In this document: in pieces, positions 18,334-27,470 of the stretch | How the letters are laid out: each line of letters opens with the position of its first letter | How positions within the stretch are numbered: position 1 is the stretch's first letter | The notes under the pieces: model-generated | The model's input: only the letters and a program-made list of their open reading frames with translations | Told to the model about the DNA's origin: nothing | Databases searched by the model: none | Translations under genes and position numbers: made by a program | Assembly (NCBI RefSeq): GCF_012927105.1 | Contig: NZ_JABBFV010000006.1 | Coordinates: 209,606 to 273,605, forward strand | Source: Sphingobium psychrophilum | Lineage (GTDB): Bacteria; Pseudomonadota; Alphaproteobacteria; Sphingomonadales; Sphingomonadaceae | DNA: 64,000 bases | Direction of reading: 5' to 3'

Positions 18334-19312
18334 GACCGCCCGCCAGGTCAAGAACTGCATCCGCCGCCAGGGTGATCGCGCCGCCGCGGCGCTTGGCCAG
18401 CTGCTCGATCCAGTCCTGCCGCTTGTGTAGCAGGTCGATGATCGCGGGCATGGCGGTGATCGTCGCGCCGCCGCCCTGCCCGTGCCGTTCGGCCCGGCGC
18501 AGCAGCGCCAGCGCGGCCGTCAGCACCGGGTCTTCGCGCACGATTTCCATCAGATTGGCGCGCTCGCGGCGGCGGATGATCTGGAGGAAGCCGAAGCCGT
18601 TGACCGCGGTACGCTCGAACGGCAGCGGCAGATATTTGTCGATCTGCGCCGCGGCGACCATCCGCTCGTCCTTGTTGTTCATCGTCGGCAGGTCGATCCC
18701 GATCGACCCCGAAAGCCCCATGCGGCGCACCGTCTGGGCGGCGAGTTTCGCGCCTTTGGGGCCAAGCTGCGCGGGCGGCAGCGATCCGTCGACGTCGATC
18801 AGCAGCATGGCGGGGGTCAGGAACAGGCGCAGCGCGGCGTCTTCCGCGCCCACCTCACCGCTCATCGCCTCTTCCATCAACTCGCTCCAGCCATGCGCTT
18901 CCAGCCGGTCTTCCTCATGCGCGGGGCAGGGGACGACGGGCGTGCCGGTGGCGCGGATGCGCTGCAACAGGCTGGGACCGGCATGGGGCTTGGCGCCCGG
19001 CTGGGGCATCCGGCCCTTGGCGCGCTTGGGTCGGCCTTCCTCGGGAATCGCCTCGCGGATGATCTCCACCAGGACATTGGCGCCTTCGGCCAGCCGGGGC
19101 GGGATCGGTTCCAGCAGGACTTCCTCGCCCGATATCAGCCGCACGATGCCGCGCTTTTTGGGGATGATGGTGGCGACCAGCCGACCCTGCGCCACCGCGC
19201 CTGGACGCACGGCGTCGCCCTCGCGTTCGATCAGCGCCTCGACCAGCTTGCCCTTTTCGATCAACGCGGCCCGCGCCTCGCCAATGCCTTCTTCATAGAG
19301 CCACTCGGCCAT
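18323..19312 (-). CDS. Ribonuclease E/G family protein, short form
   Basis: At 329 residues this is shorter than canonical RNase G (about 490). It keeps the RNase H-like catalytic core, with the two aspartates in LLIDVDGS and IGIDLPTM. It shows only an incomplete S1-like region at the N-terminus and no CPxC zinc-link. It should be a single-strand-specific endoribonuclease or a degenerate relative. It lies between maf and yacG, as is usual for alphaproteobacteria. Confidence 0.8.
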   Translation of the reverse strand: MAEWLYEEGIGEARAALIEKGKLVEALIEREGDAVRPGAVAQGRLVATIIPKKRGIVRLISGEEVLLEPIPPRLAEGANVLVEIIREAIPEEGRPKRAKGRMPQPGAKPHAGPSLLQRIRATGTPVVPCPAHEEDRLEAHGWSELMEEAMSGEVGAEDAALRLFLTPAMLLIDVDGSLPPAQLGPKGAKLAAQTVRRMGLSGSIGIDLPTMNNKDERMVAAAQIDKYLPLPFERTAVNGFGFLQIIRRRERANLMEIVREDPVLTAALALLRRAERHGQGGGATITAMPAIIDLLHKRQDWIEQLAKRRGGAITLAADAVLDLAGGHVA

Positions 19313-19315
19313 GTC

Positions 19316-19888
19316 TTAGTCCAATGGATAGCCCGCTGCCTTGAGCAGCGTGCGGGTTTCGTAAAGCGGCAGGCCCATGATCGCGCTGTGGCTGCCCATG
19401 ATGGTGCGGATGAGGCCAGCGGCGCGGCCCTGTATAGCATAGCCGCCCGCCTTGCCGCGCCATTCGTCGCTGGCGATATAGACGTCGATCTCGGCCTGAT
19501 CCAGCCGCTTGAAGATGACGATATTGTCCGACATCCGATGCCGCGCCCGTCCATCGCCATCAATCAGCGTGATCGCGCTCAGCACCCGATGCCGCCGCCC
19601 GGACAGCAAGGTCAGGCAGGCGCGCGCCTCCGCTTCGCTTTCCGCCTTGGGCAGGATGCGGCGGCCGACGGCCACGACCGTATCGCCCGACAGAACCAAT
19701 GCGCCGGGATGCCGGGCCGCAACGGCCACGCCCTTTTCTGCCGCGACGCGCGCGGCATAGAGGGCGGGCAGTTCGGCCTTGCGGGGCGTTTCGTCGATAT
19801 CGGCGGGATCGACGGCATCGGGGACGATGCCAATCTGTCCCAGAAGGTCATGCCGTCTAGGAGAAGCCGAAGCAAGAATGAGCCGCAT
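19316..19888 (-). CDS. maf: Maf family nucleotide pyrophosphatase
   Basis: This 190-residue protein has the N-terminal Maf signature LILASASPRRHDLLGQIGI, then LSGDTVVAVG and the central GHSAI-type catalytic segment (MGSHSAIMGLPLYET). Maf proteins hydrolyse non-canonical or modified nucleoside triphosphates such as dTTP/UTP. It lies 11 bases after infA and 3 bases before the RNase gene. Confidence 0.9.
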   Translation of the reverse strand: MRLILASASPRRHDLLGQIGIVPDAVDPADIDETPRKAELPALYAARVAAEKGVAVAARHPGALVLSGDTVVAVGRRILPKAESEAEARACLTLLSGRRHRVLSAITLIDGDGRARHRMSDNIVIFKRLDQAEIDVYIASDEWRGKAGGYAIQGRAAGLIRTIMGSHSAIMGLPLYETRTLLKAAGYPLD

Positions 19889-19899
19889 CTATGAGCGGC

Positions 19900-20118
19900 T
19901 TATTTGAAGCGGTACGTGATCCGACCCTTGGTCAGGTCGTAGGGGGTCAGCTCGACAAGCACTTCGTCACCCACCAGCACGCGGATGCGGTTCTTGCGCA
20001 TCTTGCCGGCGGTGTGGCCGAGAATCTCGTGGTCATTTTCAAGCCGGACACGGAACATGGCGTTGGGGAGAAGCTCCACAACCTGTCCGCGCATTTCAAG
20101 CAGTTCTTCTTTAGCCAT
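19900..20118 (-). CDS. infA: Translation initiation factor IF-1
   Basis: The 72-residue protein is a single S1/OB-fold typical of IF-1: [20 protein letters not shown], then [26 protein letters not shown] and the [12 protein letters not shown] end. It binds the ribosomal A site during initiation. It heads the infA-maf-RNase-yacG operon. Confidence 0.96.
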   Translation of the reverse strand: MAKEELLEMRGQVVELLPNAMFRVRLENDHEILGHTAGKMRKNRIRVLVGDEVLVELTPYDLTKGRITYRFK

Positions 20119-20183
20119 ATTATCCCGAATTCACAAAATCGCGCCGCCATAGCGCCAAATTGCGGGAAATGGAAGCCAAGCCT

Positions 20184-21467
20184 TTATCCGCCGAAATGAT
20201 CGCCTGCTGCGGCGAGCGCCAGGAAGATATGATCGAGCTGATCGTCATCGAGGCAATAGGGCGGCATCAGGTAGATCGTGTTGCCCAGCGGCCTTATCAA
20301 GATGCCGCGTTCAAGGAAGAAGGCGCGCAGCCGCGGCGCCAGATCGGACAGATAGCCCGCATCGGCAGCGACAAGGTCGATCGCGGCGATCGTGCCCAAC
20401 TGTCGCGGATTGGCGAAGGCGGGGTGGCCGGCGAGCCGTTCGAGTCGCGTCGCGATGCCCTGCGCCAGCGCGGCGGTACGGCCCAGCACATCCTCCTCGC
20501 GCCAGATCGCCAGATTGGCGACCGCAGCTGCGCAGGCGATGGCGTTGGCGGTGTAGCTGGACGAATGGTAGAACAGCCGGGCGCGGTCGGTCGATCGGTG
20601 CGCGTCGAAGATCGGCGCGGTCGCCAGCGTTGCGGCCAGCGGGATCGCGCCGCCGGTGATCCCCTTGGCCACCGCCATGATGTCCGGCACGACGCCCGCC
20701 TGTTCGCAGGCGAAGAGCGTGCCGGTGCGGCCCCAGCCGGTCATGACTTCGTCGGCGATGAACAGCACGCCATGGCGGCGGCAGATCGCGGCCATCTCGC
20801 GCAATACCCAGGCAGGGTAGATCAGCATCCCGCCCGCGCCCAAAATCAGCGGTTCGACGATGAAGGCGGCGGGCTTGTCGGCGCAGGCGGCGTCAAGCGC
20901 ATCGAGGCAGGCCTGCTCATGGACGGGCGTGGGAAAGGGGACGGTGCCGACATCGAACAGCAAGGGCTGCCATGCGGCGTTATAGACGCCGCGTTCGCCG
21001 ATCGACATCGCGCCGATCGTGTCGCCATGATAGCTATGTTCCAGCACAAGGATGCGGCTGCGGGCTTTCGCCAAGCCATCCAGGGCGAGATTATGCCAAT
21101 AGCCCAGTGCCATTTTCAGCGCGACCTCGACCGCGGTCGATCCGCTGTCGGAATAGAAGACATGGCGCAGCTCCGGCTGCCCCTCGCCACGCGGGGCCAG
21201 GTCGATCAGGCCGCGCGCCACGGTTTCGGCCGGATCATGGGTATAGCCAGCGAAGATCAGCTGATCCAGCTGCTCCGCCTGCGCCGCGATCGCGGCGGCG
21301 ATGCGCGGATGGCAATGGCCATGGGTCGTCACCCACCAGCTTGAAATCGCGTCGATCAGCGTGCCGCCATCGGCCAGATGCAGCAACGCGCCCTGCGCGC
21401 GCACGACATGGGGGATCGGCTCATTGAGGCCATGCTGGGTGAAGGGGTGCCAGACGGGGGATGTCAT
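20184..21467 (-). CDS. bioA: Adenosylmethionine-8-amino-7-oxononanoate aminotransferase
   Basis: This 427-residue class III PLP aminotransferase shows WHPFTQ at the N-terminus, SSWWVTTHGHCHP, FYSDSGSTAVEVALKMA, FIADEVMTGWGRTG (Asp contacting PLP) and the catalytic lysine in MAVAKGITGG. It forms 7,8-diaminononanoate using SAM as amino donor in biotin synthesis. bioF and bioD lie about 6 kb away on the same strand, separated by unrelated genes. Confidence 0.93.
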   Translation of the reverse strand: MTSPVWHPFTQHGLNEPIPHVVRAQGALLHLADGGTLIDAISSWWVTTHGHCHPRIAAAIAAQAEQLDQLIFAGYTHDPAETVARGLIDLAPRGEGQPELRHVFYSDSGSTAVEVALKMALGYWHNLALDGLAKARSRILVLEHSYHGDTIGAMSIGERGVYNAAWQPLLFDVGTVPFPTPVHEQACLDALDAACADKPAAFIVEPLILGAGGMLIYPAWVLREMAAICRRHGVLFIADEVMTGWGRTGTLFACEQAGVVPDIMAVAKGITGGAIPLAATLATAPIFDAHRSTDRARLFYHSSSYTANAIACAAAVANLAIWREEDVLGRTAALAQGIATRLERLAGHPAFANPRQLGTIAAIDLVAADAGYLSDLAPRLRAFFLERGILIRPLGNTIYLMPPYCLDDDQLDHIFLALAAAGDHFGG

Positions 21468-21500
21468 GACGCCTTCCTTAAGCCGCCCTGCCAGCCAAAT

Positions 21501-22097
21501 CTATGGCTTTGCCGCTTCGGCCGCGTTCGGTACCACCGGCGGCGGCACGATGATGGCGGGCGGCGCGACCGTCACTTCGACCCGGCGATTCTTCGCCCGG
21601 CCGTCGGGATCGTCGCTGCCATCCTCCTGCGCATTGGGGGCAACCGGGCGGGCCTCGCCCAGCGCGACGAGGGTCATGCGCGCCTTGTCCACGCCCTTTG
21701 CCACCATATAGTCGCGGACCTTTTCGGCGCGGATGCGGGACGCGACCTTGTTGTCGCCGTCGGCGCCGCGCGAATCGCTATGGCCGCGCAGTATGATCGG
21801 CCCGCCGGCCTGCATCGCCGGGCTGGCGAGCAGCGTTTGTACTGTCGCCTTCGCTGTCTCGTCCAGCGCCATGGGCGACGCGCCGAAGCCGATCACCGCT
21901 TTTGCCGGTTCGATCCTGGGCGTTTCGAATTCGGGCACGACTTCGGGGCGCAGGATCGATCGTTGCGGCTCGGCCTCATTGGCCGCGACGCTATTATCCG
22001 CCTCGTTCATCGCATTGGCGGCAGGCGTCTGCTGAGGCGGCTGGCAGGCGGCAAGGGTGGCGCACAAGATAATGGGTGCGGGCGCGAATCTTCTCAT
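21501..22097 (-). CDS. OmpA family lipoprotein
   Basis: The 198-residue product has a lipoprotein signal (lipobox LAAC, cysteine at about residue 18). After a low-complexity linker comes an OmpA/MotB peptidoglycan-binding domain, with LRGHSDSRGADGDN and VVALGE-like segments and the conserved KNRRVEV near the end. It would anchor the outer membrane to peptidoglycan. It overlaps the antiporter stop by four bases (ATGA at 22094-22097). Confidence 0.82.
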   Translation of the reverse strand: MRRFAPAPIILCATLAACQPPQQTPAANAMNEADNSVAANEAEPQRSILRPEVVPEFETPRIEPAKAVIGFGASPMALDETAKATVQTLLASPAMQAGGPIILRGHSDSRGADGDNKVASRIRAEKVRDYMVAKGVDKARMTLVALGEARPVAPNAQEDGSDDPDGRAKNRRVEVTVAPPAIIVPPPVVPNAAEAAKP

Positions 22098-23905
22098 TCT
22101 TCCTCTCCTTGTCGCCGGGGCTGGGCGGGCGGCACATAGGACAGGATCGTGTCGCCCGGCTGGGGGGTGGGACGTGACGCATGGGTGAAGAAGCGCAGCG
22201 CCCCGGTCTTGCGCAACAGCAGCAGCATGTCGCCTTCCGGCGGCAAAGCCGCGCGCGCAGCGTCATAGTCGAACTGCTCGCTGATCCGCGTCTTGCGGAA
22301 CGTCCAGCCCTGTTCCTCCCGCTGCATGATGTCCTCCACGCCATGGCCCGACGCGAACAGCGCGCGCCCGCGCAGCGATTCGGGCAGGCTGCGCGGATCA
22401 TGATCGTCGCTGGCGTCGCCAAGCTGATGCACATTGTCACGCCCGATTTCGGGCGCGAATTCGTTGCACACCAGGGCGTTATAAGCCTCATTATCGGTCG
22501 CGGCTGCCAGCACCTGGAACTGGGTCAGGTCCAGTCGCTCCTCGGTTGCCTCCGACAATATCTCGCCATGATAGGTCGCTATGCCCTGATGCCTGGCAGG
22601 GGCCAGCCGCTGCCAGCTATTGTCGGCGATCGTCACCGGCACATCCAGCTGGCGCAACTGGGCGGCCAGGCCCAGGGTGAAGGGCGTCGCCCCGACGATC
22701 AGCAGCCCCTGTTCGGCGGCGCCGGTCACTTTGAGCCAGCGCGCGACCGGCTTGATCGAAAATCCGTGGAAGACGATCGTCGCTACGACCACGGCGAAGG
22801 ACAGGGTGACCAGGATCGACCCGTCGCTATAGCCCAGCCGATCGAGCCGCAGCGCGAACAACCCCGAAATGGCGACCGCGACGATGCCGCGCGGCGCGAT
22901 CCAGGCGACCAGCAGCCGTTCGTTCCAGGGCACGGGCGAAAAAGCCAGGCTCAGCAAGACCGTCGCCGGGCGGACGAGGAACAGCAGCGCCAGCAGGAAG
23001 GCCAGGAAGCGCCATTCAAACTGGCGCAGCACCTCCAGGTCGAGCGAGGCAGAGAGGATCACGAACACGCCCGAAATCAGCAGAACGGTGACATTTTCCT
23101 TGAACGGCTGGATATCGCGCAGCGAATCGAGCCGCATATTGGCCAGCGCCACGCCCATCACGGTGACGGCGAGAAGCCCCGTTTCCTGCTGGATCATGTT
23201 TGATCCGACGAACACGCTGATGACGGCGACCAGCAGCACCGGGGCCTTGAGATATTCCGGCACATGCCCGCGCGGGAACAGCCAGCCGATCGCCCGCGCC
23301 GCCAGCCAGCCGATCAGACCGGCGACAATCGCGGCGGCAATCAACGACAGTATGACCGCCGCCAAACTGCTGCCTTCGCCCGAACGGCGCAGATATTCGT
23401 AGGTGACGACCCCTAGCAACGCGCCAGTGGGGTCGTTGACGATCGCTTCCCATTTCAGGATCGCGCGCGGCCGCGCCGCAACATTGGACTGGCGCAGCAG
23501 CGGCAGCACCACGGTGGGGCCGGTGACGACCAATATCCCGGCGAACAGGATCGCGACCGGCCACACCAGCCCGGCGATATAATAGCAGGCCAGCGATCCT
23601 AGCACCCAGCCGATCGGCGATCCCAGCAACACCAGCCGGGTGACGGCACCGTCGGTCTTGCGCAATTCGCGGAAATTGAGGCTGAGGCCGCCTTCGAACA
23701 GGATCAGCGCGACCGCCACCGACACCATCGGTTCAAGCAGGTCGCCGAACACCCCATGGGGATGGATCAGCCCCAGAACGGGGCCACCGATCACGCCGGC
23801 TGCCAGCATCAATGCGATAGCGGGCCAACCGGTTCGCCAGGCAATCCATTGGGCGCCGATGCCCAAAATGCCGATCAGCGCGATGGAAAGTGCCAATTGC
23901 TGCAT
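22094..23905 (-). CDS. Cation:proton antiporter (CPA1 family) with TrkA-like domain
   Basis: The 603-residue protein has about 12 transmembrane segments in the first 390 residues, including the CPA pattern FEGGLSLNF and VVTGPTVVLPLL (antiport core), and KWEAIVNDPTGALLG. A cytosolic nucleotide-binding TrkA-N-like domain (about 400-520) and a TrkA-C-like end follow. It exchanges Na+ or K+ for protons. Ion specificity cannot be read from sequence. Confidence 0.85.
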   Translation of the reverse strand: MQQLALSIALIGILGIGAQWIAWRTGWPAIALMLAAGVIGGPVLGLIHPHGVFGDLLEPMVSVAVALILFEGGLSLNFRELRKTDGAVTRLVLLGSPIGWVLGSLACYYIAGLVWPVAILFAGILVVTGPTVVLPLLRQSNVAARPRAILKWEAIVNDPTGALLGVVTYEYLRRSGEGSSLAAVILSLIAAAIVAGLIGWLAARAIGWLFPRGHVPEYLKAPVLLVAVISVFVGSNMIQQETGLLAVTVMGVALANMRLDSLRDIQPFKENVTVLLISGVFVILSASLDLEVLRQFEWRFLAFLLALLFLVRPATVLLSLAFSPVPWNERLLVAWIAPRGIVAVAISGLFALRLDRLGYSDGSILVTLSFAVVVATIVFHGFSIKPVARWLKVTGAAEQGLLIVGATPFTLGLAAQLRQLDVPVTIADNSWQRLAPARHQGIATYHGEILSEATEERLDLTQFQVLAAATDNEAYNALVCNEFAPEIGRDNVHQLGDASDDHDPRSLPESLRGRALFASGHGVEDIMQREEQGWTFRKTRISEQFDYDAARAALPPEGDMLLLLRKTGALRFFTHASRPTPQPGDTILSYVPPAQPRRQGEEE

Positions 23906-24000
23906 TGCAACGGGTTAGCCGGTGCGGGGCTGGTTCGTCACCCCCGATATTTTTCGATGCCGTCGGAACAATCCGGGTGGGCCGGGCCGCGGAGCGCCAT

Positions 24001-24030
24001 AAAAAAGGCCGGTCTGTGACCGGCCCTTTT
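24001..24030 (-). terminator. Intrinsic terminator downstream of the DUF4168 gene
   Basis: On the minus strand a perfect 8-bp stem GGCCGGTC/GACCGGCC (24007-24014 with 24018-24025, loop of 3) is followed by six T residues (24001-24006). It is 8 bases beyond the DUF4168 stop. A short A/T arm extends the stem on the other side, so it may work in both directions. Confidence 0.85.
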
Positions 24031-24037
24031 CATCTGA

Positions 24038-24463
24038 CTACTGCTGCGGCTGCGCGGGAGCCGCCGGGGCTGCCGGTGCAGCGGGCGCTGCCGGAGCCGG
24101 CGGCGCGGCGGCCTGGATGCGCTGTTGCAGCGCTGGGTCCGCAGCCGCGGCCTGCCCGATCTGATTGAACTTTTCGGGCGGCAGGCCGGACGCCTGCAAC
24201 GCGGCCAGCATCTTGGGCTGCTTTTCGGCCTCGGCAATCGATGCGTCCGACTGGATTTTGGTCACCTCGACCGCCGCGGCGGCAAACAGCTTGATATCGC
24301 CGTCGCTGAAATTGCTGGCACCTGCTGCGGGCGCGGCTGGTGCCGCGGGCGTGGCTGGTGCTGCAGGGGCAGCGGCATCCTGCGCAAGGGCGGGGTAAGC
24401 GGCGAACAGCGCGATCGACGCAATGCCTACCTTCAGAAATTTACTGGTGTTGAGACCCGTCAA
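24038..24463 (-). CDS. DUF4168 domain exported protein
   Basis: I chose the TTG at 24463: AGAGGAG (24471-24477) sits 7 bases upstream and it places a signal peptide (about residues 1-28, cleavage after YPALAQ) at the N-terminus. The rest is an Ala/Pro-rich linker, a DUF4168 core (FSDGDIKLFAAAAVEV to QAAAADPALQQRIQ) and an Ala/Pro tail. It is periplasmic with unknown function. The Ala/Pro repeats at both ends are low-complexity. Confidence 0.75.
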   Translation of the reverse strand: MTGLNTSKFLKVGIASIALFAAYPALAQDAAAPAAPATPAAPAAPAAGASNFSDGDIKLFAAAAVEVTKIQSDASIAEAEKQPKMLAALQASGLPPEKFNQIGQAAAADPALQQRIQAAAPPAPAAPAAPAAPAAPAQPQQ

Positions 24464-24686
24464 CTTTCTTCTCCTCTTGACCGAAATACTGATGAACAGA
24501 CGACCAAAGGGTTGGAATCGTTCCGGGCAGGAGAGGGCTGAACGGCGAGTTGTGGGATTCGAGGGATAACGGGACTCGGCAAAACAGCTCGTCCTGCCAC
24601 AGGCGCGATCCGCCGCAGCGCCGTTCGCAGGTGCGAAAGCACGATCGGCCCGGATCCGCAAAACGGTCCGGGGCGATCGTGGGATA

Positions 24687-26732
24687 TTACCAGATCTTCA
24701 CGCGATCCTTGGGTGCCAGATAGATTTTGCCGCCCGGCGCAGGCTTGAACGCATCATACCAGGCATCGAAATTGCGCACGATGTCGGCGCGATATTGCGA
24801 CGGCGCGTGCGGATCGGTGACCAGTCGCTGGCGCAGATTCGCCTCGCGATAATTGCGCCGCCACACCTGCGCCCAGCCCAGGAAGAAGCGCTGGTCGCCG
24901 GTCATGCCGTCGATCACCGGCGCGGCCTTCCCGCCCAGCGAGGCATGATAGGCGTCGAGCGCGACCGCCAGGCCGCCCAGGTCGCCGATATTTTCGCCCA
25001 TGGTGAAGGCGCCCTTCACATGCGCGCCGGGGAAAGGCTCATAGGCGTCATATTGCGTGCCGAGCTTGGTGGTCAGTGCCTTGAAATTGGCGACGTCCTG
25101 GTCGGTCCACCACTGGTTGAGCTTGCCCGTTTCGTCATATTTCGCGCCCTGATCATCGAAATGATGGCTCAGTTCATGGCCGATCACCGCGCCGATGCCG
25201 CCATAATTGACCGCAGGGTCGGCCTTTGGATCGAAGAAGGGCGGTTGCAGGATGGCGGCGGGAAATACGATCTCGACCATGCCGAAATTGGCGTAGGCGT
25301 TAATCTCCATCGGGGTCATGCCCCATTCCCAGCGATAGATGGGCTTGCCCAGCTTGCCGATATTATAGTCGAATTCGAACTGGTTCGAACGCTGCGCATT
25401 GCCCAGCAGGTCGTCGCGCTTGACCTCCAGCCCCGCATAGTCGCGCCACTTGTCGGGATAGCCGATCTTGGGCGTGAAGGCGGCCAGTTTCTTGTGGGCG
25501 CGCGCCTTGGCCGTGTCGCTCATCCACGGCAGGCCGTCGATGCGCCGGCCCATGGCGGACAGGACGTTTTTGACCAGCACATCCATCGCCGCCTTGGTTT
25601 CGGGCGGGAAATATTGGGCGACATAGACTTTGCCGACTTCCTCGCCGAGCGATTCCTTGAGGAAGGTGACGCCGCGCTTCCACCGTTCCTCGCGCTCCGG
25701 CGTGCCCGACAGGGTGGTGCCGTAAAAGGCGAAGTCGGCATTGGCGACGCTGTCGGGCAGATAGCCGGCATAGGCATGCAGGCTGGACAGCATCAGCGCG
25801 TCCTTCAGAACCCCGATCGGCATCCTGGCGATCAGCGCGGCTTCACCGGTCACGGCGCTGGGCTGGGCGACCAGCAGGCTGGCGGGGGTCAGACCGTTCG
25901 CCTTATAATAGGCGGCGAAGTCGAAACCGGGCGCTGCCTTCTGCAAGTCGGCCAGCGTCATCTTATTATAGGTCTTGTCCGCGTCGCGGCTCTCGACCTG
26001 GCTCCAATGGACCTTGGCGATCTCGGTTTCGAACGCCATCAGCGCCGCGGCGCGCGCCTTGGCGTCGCTTTCGCCCGCCAGGGTCAGCATCTTTTCCAGA
26101 TGCGCGACATAGGCGGTGCGGATCGCCGCCATCTTCTCGCCCTGATCCAGATAATAGTCGCGGTCGGGCAGGCCCAGGCCGCTCTGGCTCATCGCCAGGA
26201 TGTAGGTTTCGGGGTCTTTATCGTCCTGCCCCACATAGAAGCGGAACGGGCCGGGCACGCCGGCGCGGGCGCCCTTGGCCGCGACCTTGGCATAGCCGGC
26301 CAGGTCGGTGACGCTCTTGATCTCGTCCAGCCAGGGCTTGATCGGGGCCAGCCCCTTCGCCTCGACCGTCGCGCCGTCCATATAGGCGGCATAGGCGTTG
26401 CCGATCTTGCTGCCGCTATCCTTCTGCGCGCTTTCCAATATTGCCCTGGTCCGCGTGCGCGACAGGTCGTCCAGCGTGTTGAACGCGCCATAATTGGACT
26501 TGTCGGCGGGGATTGGCGTGTTCTTCGCCCATGTGCCGTTGGCATAGTCGTAGAAATCGTCGCCCGGCTTGACCGACGGGTCCATGCCCGCGGCGTCGAA
26601 GCCATAGCTGCCATAGGTCGGCTTGTCGGCGCTTGCCGGGGCTGTTGAAGGCGTCGTCGGCTGGTCGGCCTGCGCCATGGTGGCGGCCAGCGCCAGCGCC
26701 GTGGCGGCCGCGCCGAGGAGGAGGGTTTTCAT
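24687..26732 (-). CDS. M13 family zinc metallopeptidase, secreted
   Basis: The 681-residue protein has a signal peptide (MKTLLLGAAATALALAATMA) and the neprilysin/PepO-type catalytic motifs: HELSH (zinc ligands and catalytic Glu) near residue 515 and ENIGDLGG (third ligand Glu) near 575. It is probably a periplasmic oligopeptidase. Upstream in-frame ATGs at 26741, 26750 and 26762 are possible; 26732 best fits the signal peptide. Confidence 0.9.
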   Translation of the reverse strand: MKTLLLGAAATALALAATMAQADQPTTPSTAPASADKPTYGSYGFDAAGMDPSVKPGDDFYDYANGTWAKNTPIPADKSNYGAFNTLDDLSRTRTRAILESAQKDSGSKIGNAYAAYMDGATVEAKGLAPIKPWLDEIKSVTDLAGYAKVAAKGARAGVPGPFRFYVGQDDKDPETYILAMSQSGLGLPDRDYYLDQGEKMAAIRTAYVAHLEKMLTLAGESDAKARAAALMAFETEIAKVHWSQVESRDADKTYNKMTLADLQKAAPGFDFAAYYKANGLTPASLLVAQPSAVTGEAALIARMPIGVLKDALMLSSLHAYAGYLPDSVANADFAFYGTTLSGTPEREERWKRGVTFLKESLGEEVGKVYVAQYFPPETKAAMDVLVKNVLSAMGRRIDGLPWMSDTAKARAHKKLAAFTPKIGYPDKWRDYAGLEVKRDDLLGNAQRSNQFEFDYNIGKLGKPIYRWEWGMTPMEINAYANFGMVEIVFPAAILQPPFFDPKADPAVNYGGIGAVIGHELSHHFDDQGAKYDETGKLNQWWTDQDVANFKALTTKLGTQYDAYEPFPGAHVKGAFTMGENIGDLGGLAVALDAYHASLGGKAAPVIDGMTGDQRFFLGWAQVWRRNYREANLRQRLVTDPHAPSQYRADIVRNFDAWYDAFKPAPGGKIYLAPKDRVKIW

Positions 26733-26837
26733 GGGCTGCATCCCTTGCATCATATATGGCAAACGACCTTAGGCCGTTCGTTCTGACGCGGACTTGAACG
26801 CCCGTCAAAGAATGAAGTCCATGTCGTTGGTCGAAAA

Positions 26838-27470
26838 TTATCGACCGTTGAAATATTCGGGAAGCCGGATGTGGGCGGCGAAAGCGGCGGCCAGGGTAGC
26901 GGGATCGAGCCGGTCCAGATGCGGCAATCGGCCAAGCGACGGCACGCCCGCCAGTTGCGGGACGATCCGCTCATTTTCGTCATGCGCATCACCGATGAAG
27001 GCGATGCCCGCCACGCCCACGCCGCGCGACCGCAACGCCTCGATACTCAGCAGGCTGTGGTTGATCGTGCCAAGGCCGGTGCGGGCACACAGGATCACCG
27101 GCTGACCCCAATAAGCGAAAAGGTCCGCCATCAGCAGCGTTTCCGAAATCGGCACCAGCACGCCGCCCGCGCCCTCGACCACCAGTGGCCCGTCCACCTG
27201 GGGCAGCGCCAACTGGTCCAGCCCGATCGCCACGCCATCGATCCGCGCGGCGAGATGGGGGGAGGCGGGGGTGGTCAGGCGAAAGGCTTCGGGCAGGATG
27301 CGCGTCGCGGGCAGGCCGGAAAGGGCAGCGACGGTTTCCTTGTCCCCCTCCGGGTCGACCCCGGCCTGGATCGGCTTCCAATAATGCGCGCCCAGCGCGC
27401 CCGCGAGGGCGGCGGCAAACACAGTCTTGCCGATACCGGTGTCCGTTCCGGTGACGACCAGCACGCTCAT
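26838..27470 (-). CDS. bioD: Dethiobiotin synthase
   Basis: The 210-residue protein has the P-loop TGTDTGIGKT (about residues 7-16) and the EGAGGVLVPI loop typical of BioD. It carboxylates 7,8-diaminononanoate to form the ureido ring of dethiobiotin using ATP and CO2. It overlaps bioF by four bases and is co-transcribed with it. Confidence 0.93.
   Translation of the reverse strand: MSVLVVTGTDTGIGKTVFAAALAGALGAHYWKPIQAGVDPEGDKETVAALSGLPATRILPEAFRLTTPASPHLAARIDGVAIGLDQLALPQVDGPLVVEGAGGVLVPISETLLMADLFAYWGQPVILCARTGLGTINHSLLSIEALRSRGVGVAGIAFIGDAHDENERIVPQLAGVPSLGRLPHLDRLDPATLAAAFAAHIRLPEYFNGR

Noticed and set aside
24795..26648. 617-codon plus-strand open frame
   Set aside because: It is the antisense of the M13 peptidase gene, which has clear catalytic motifs.
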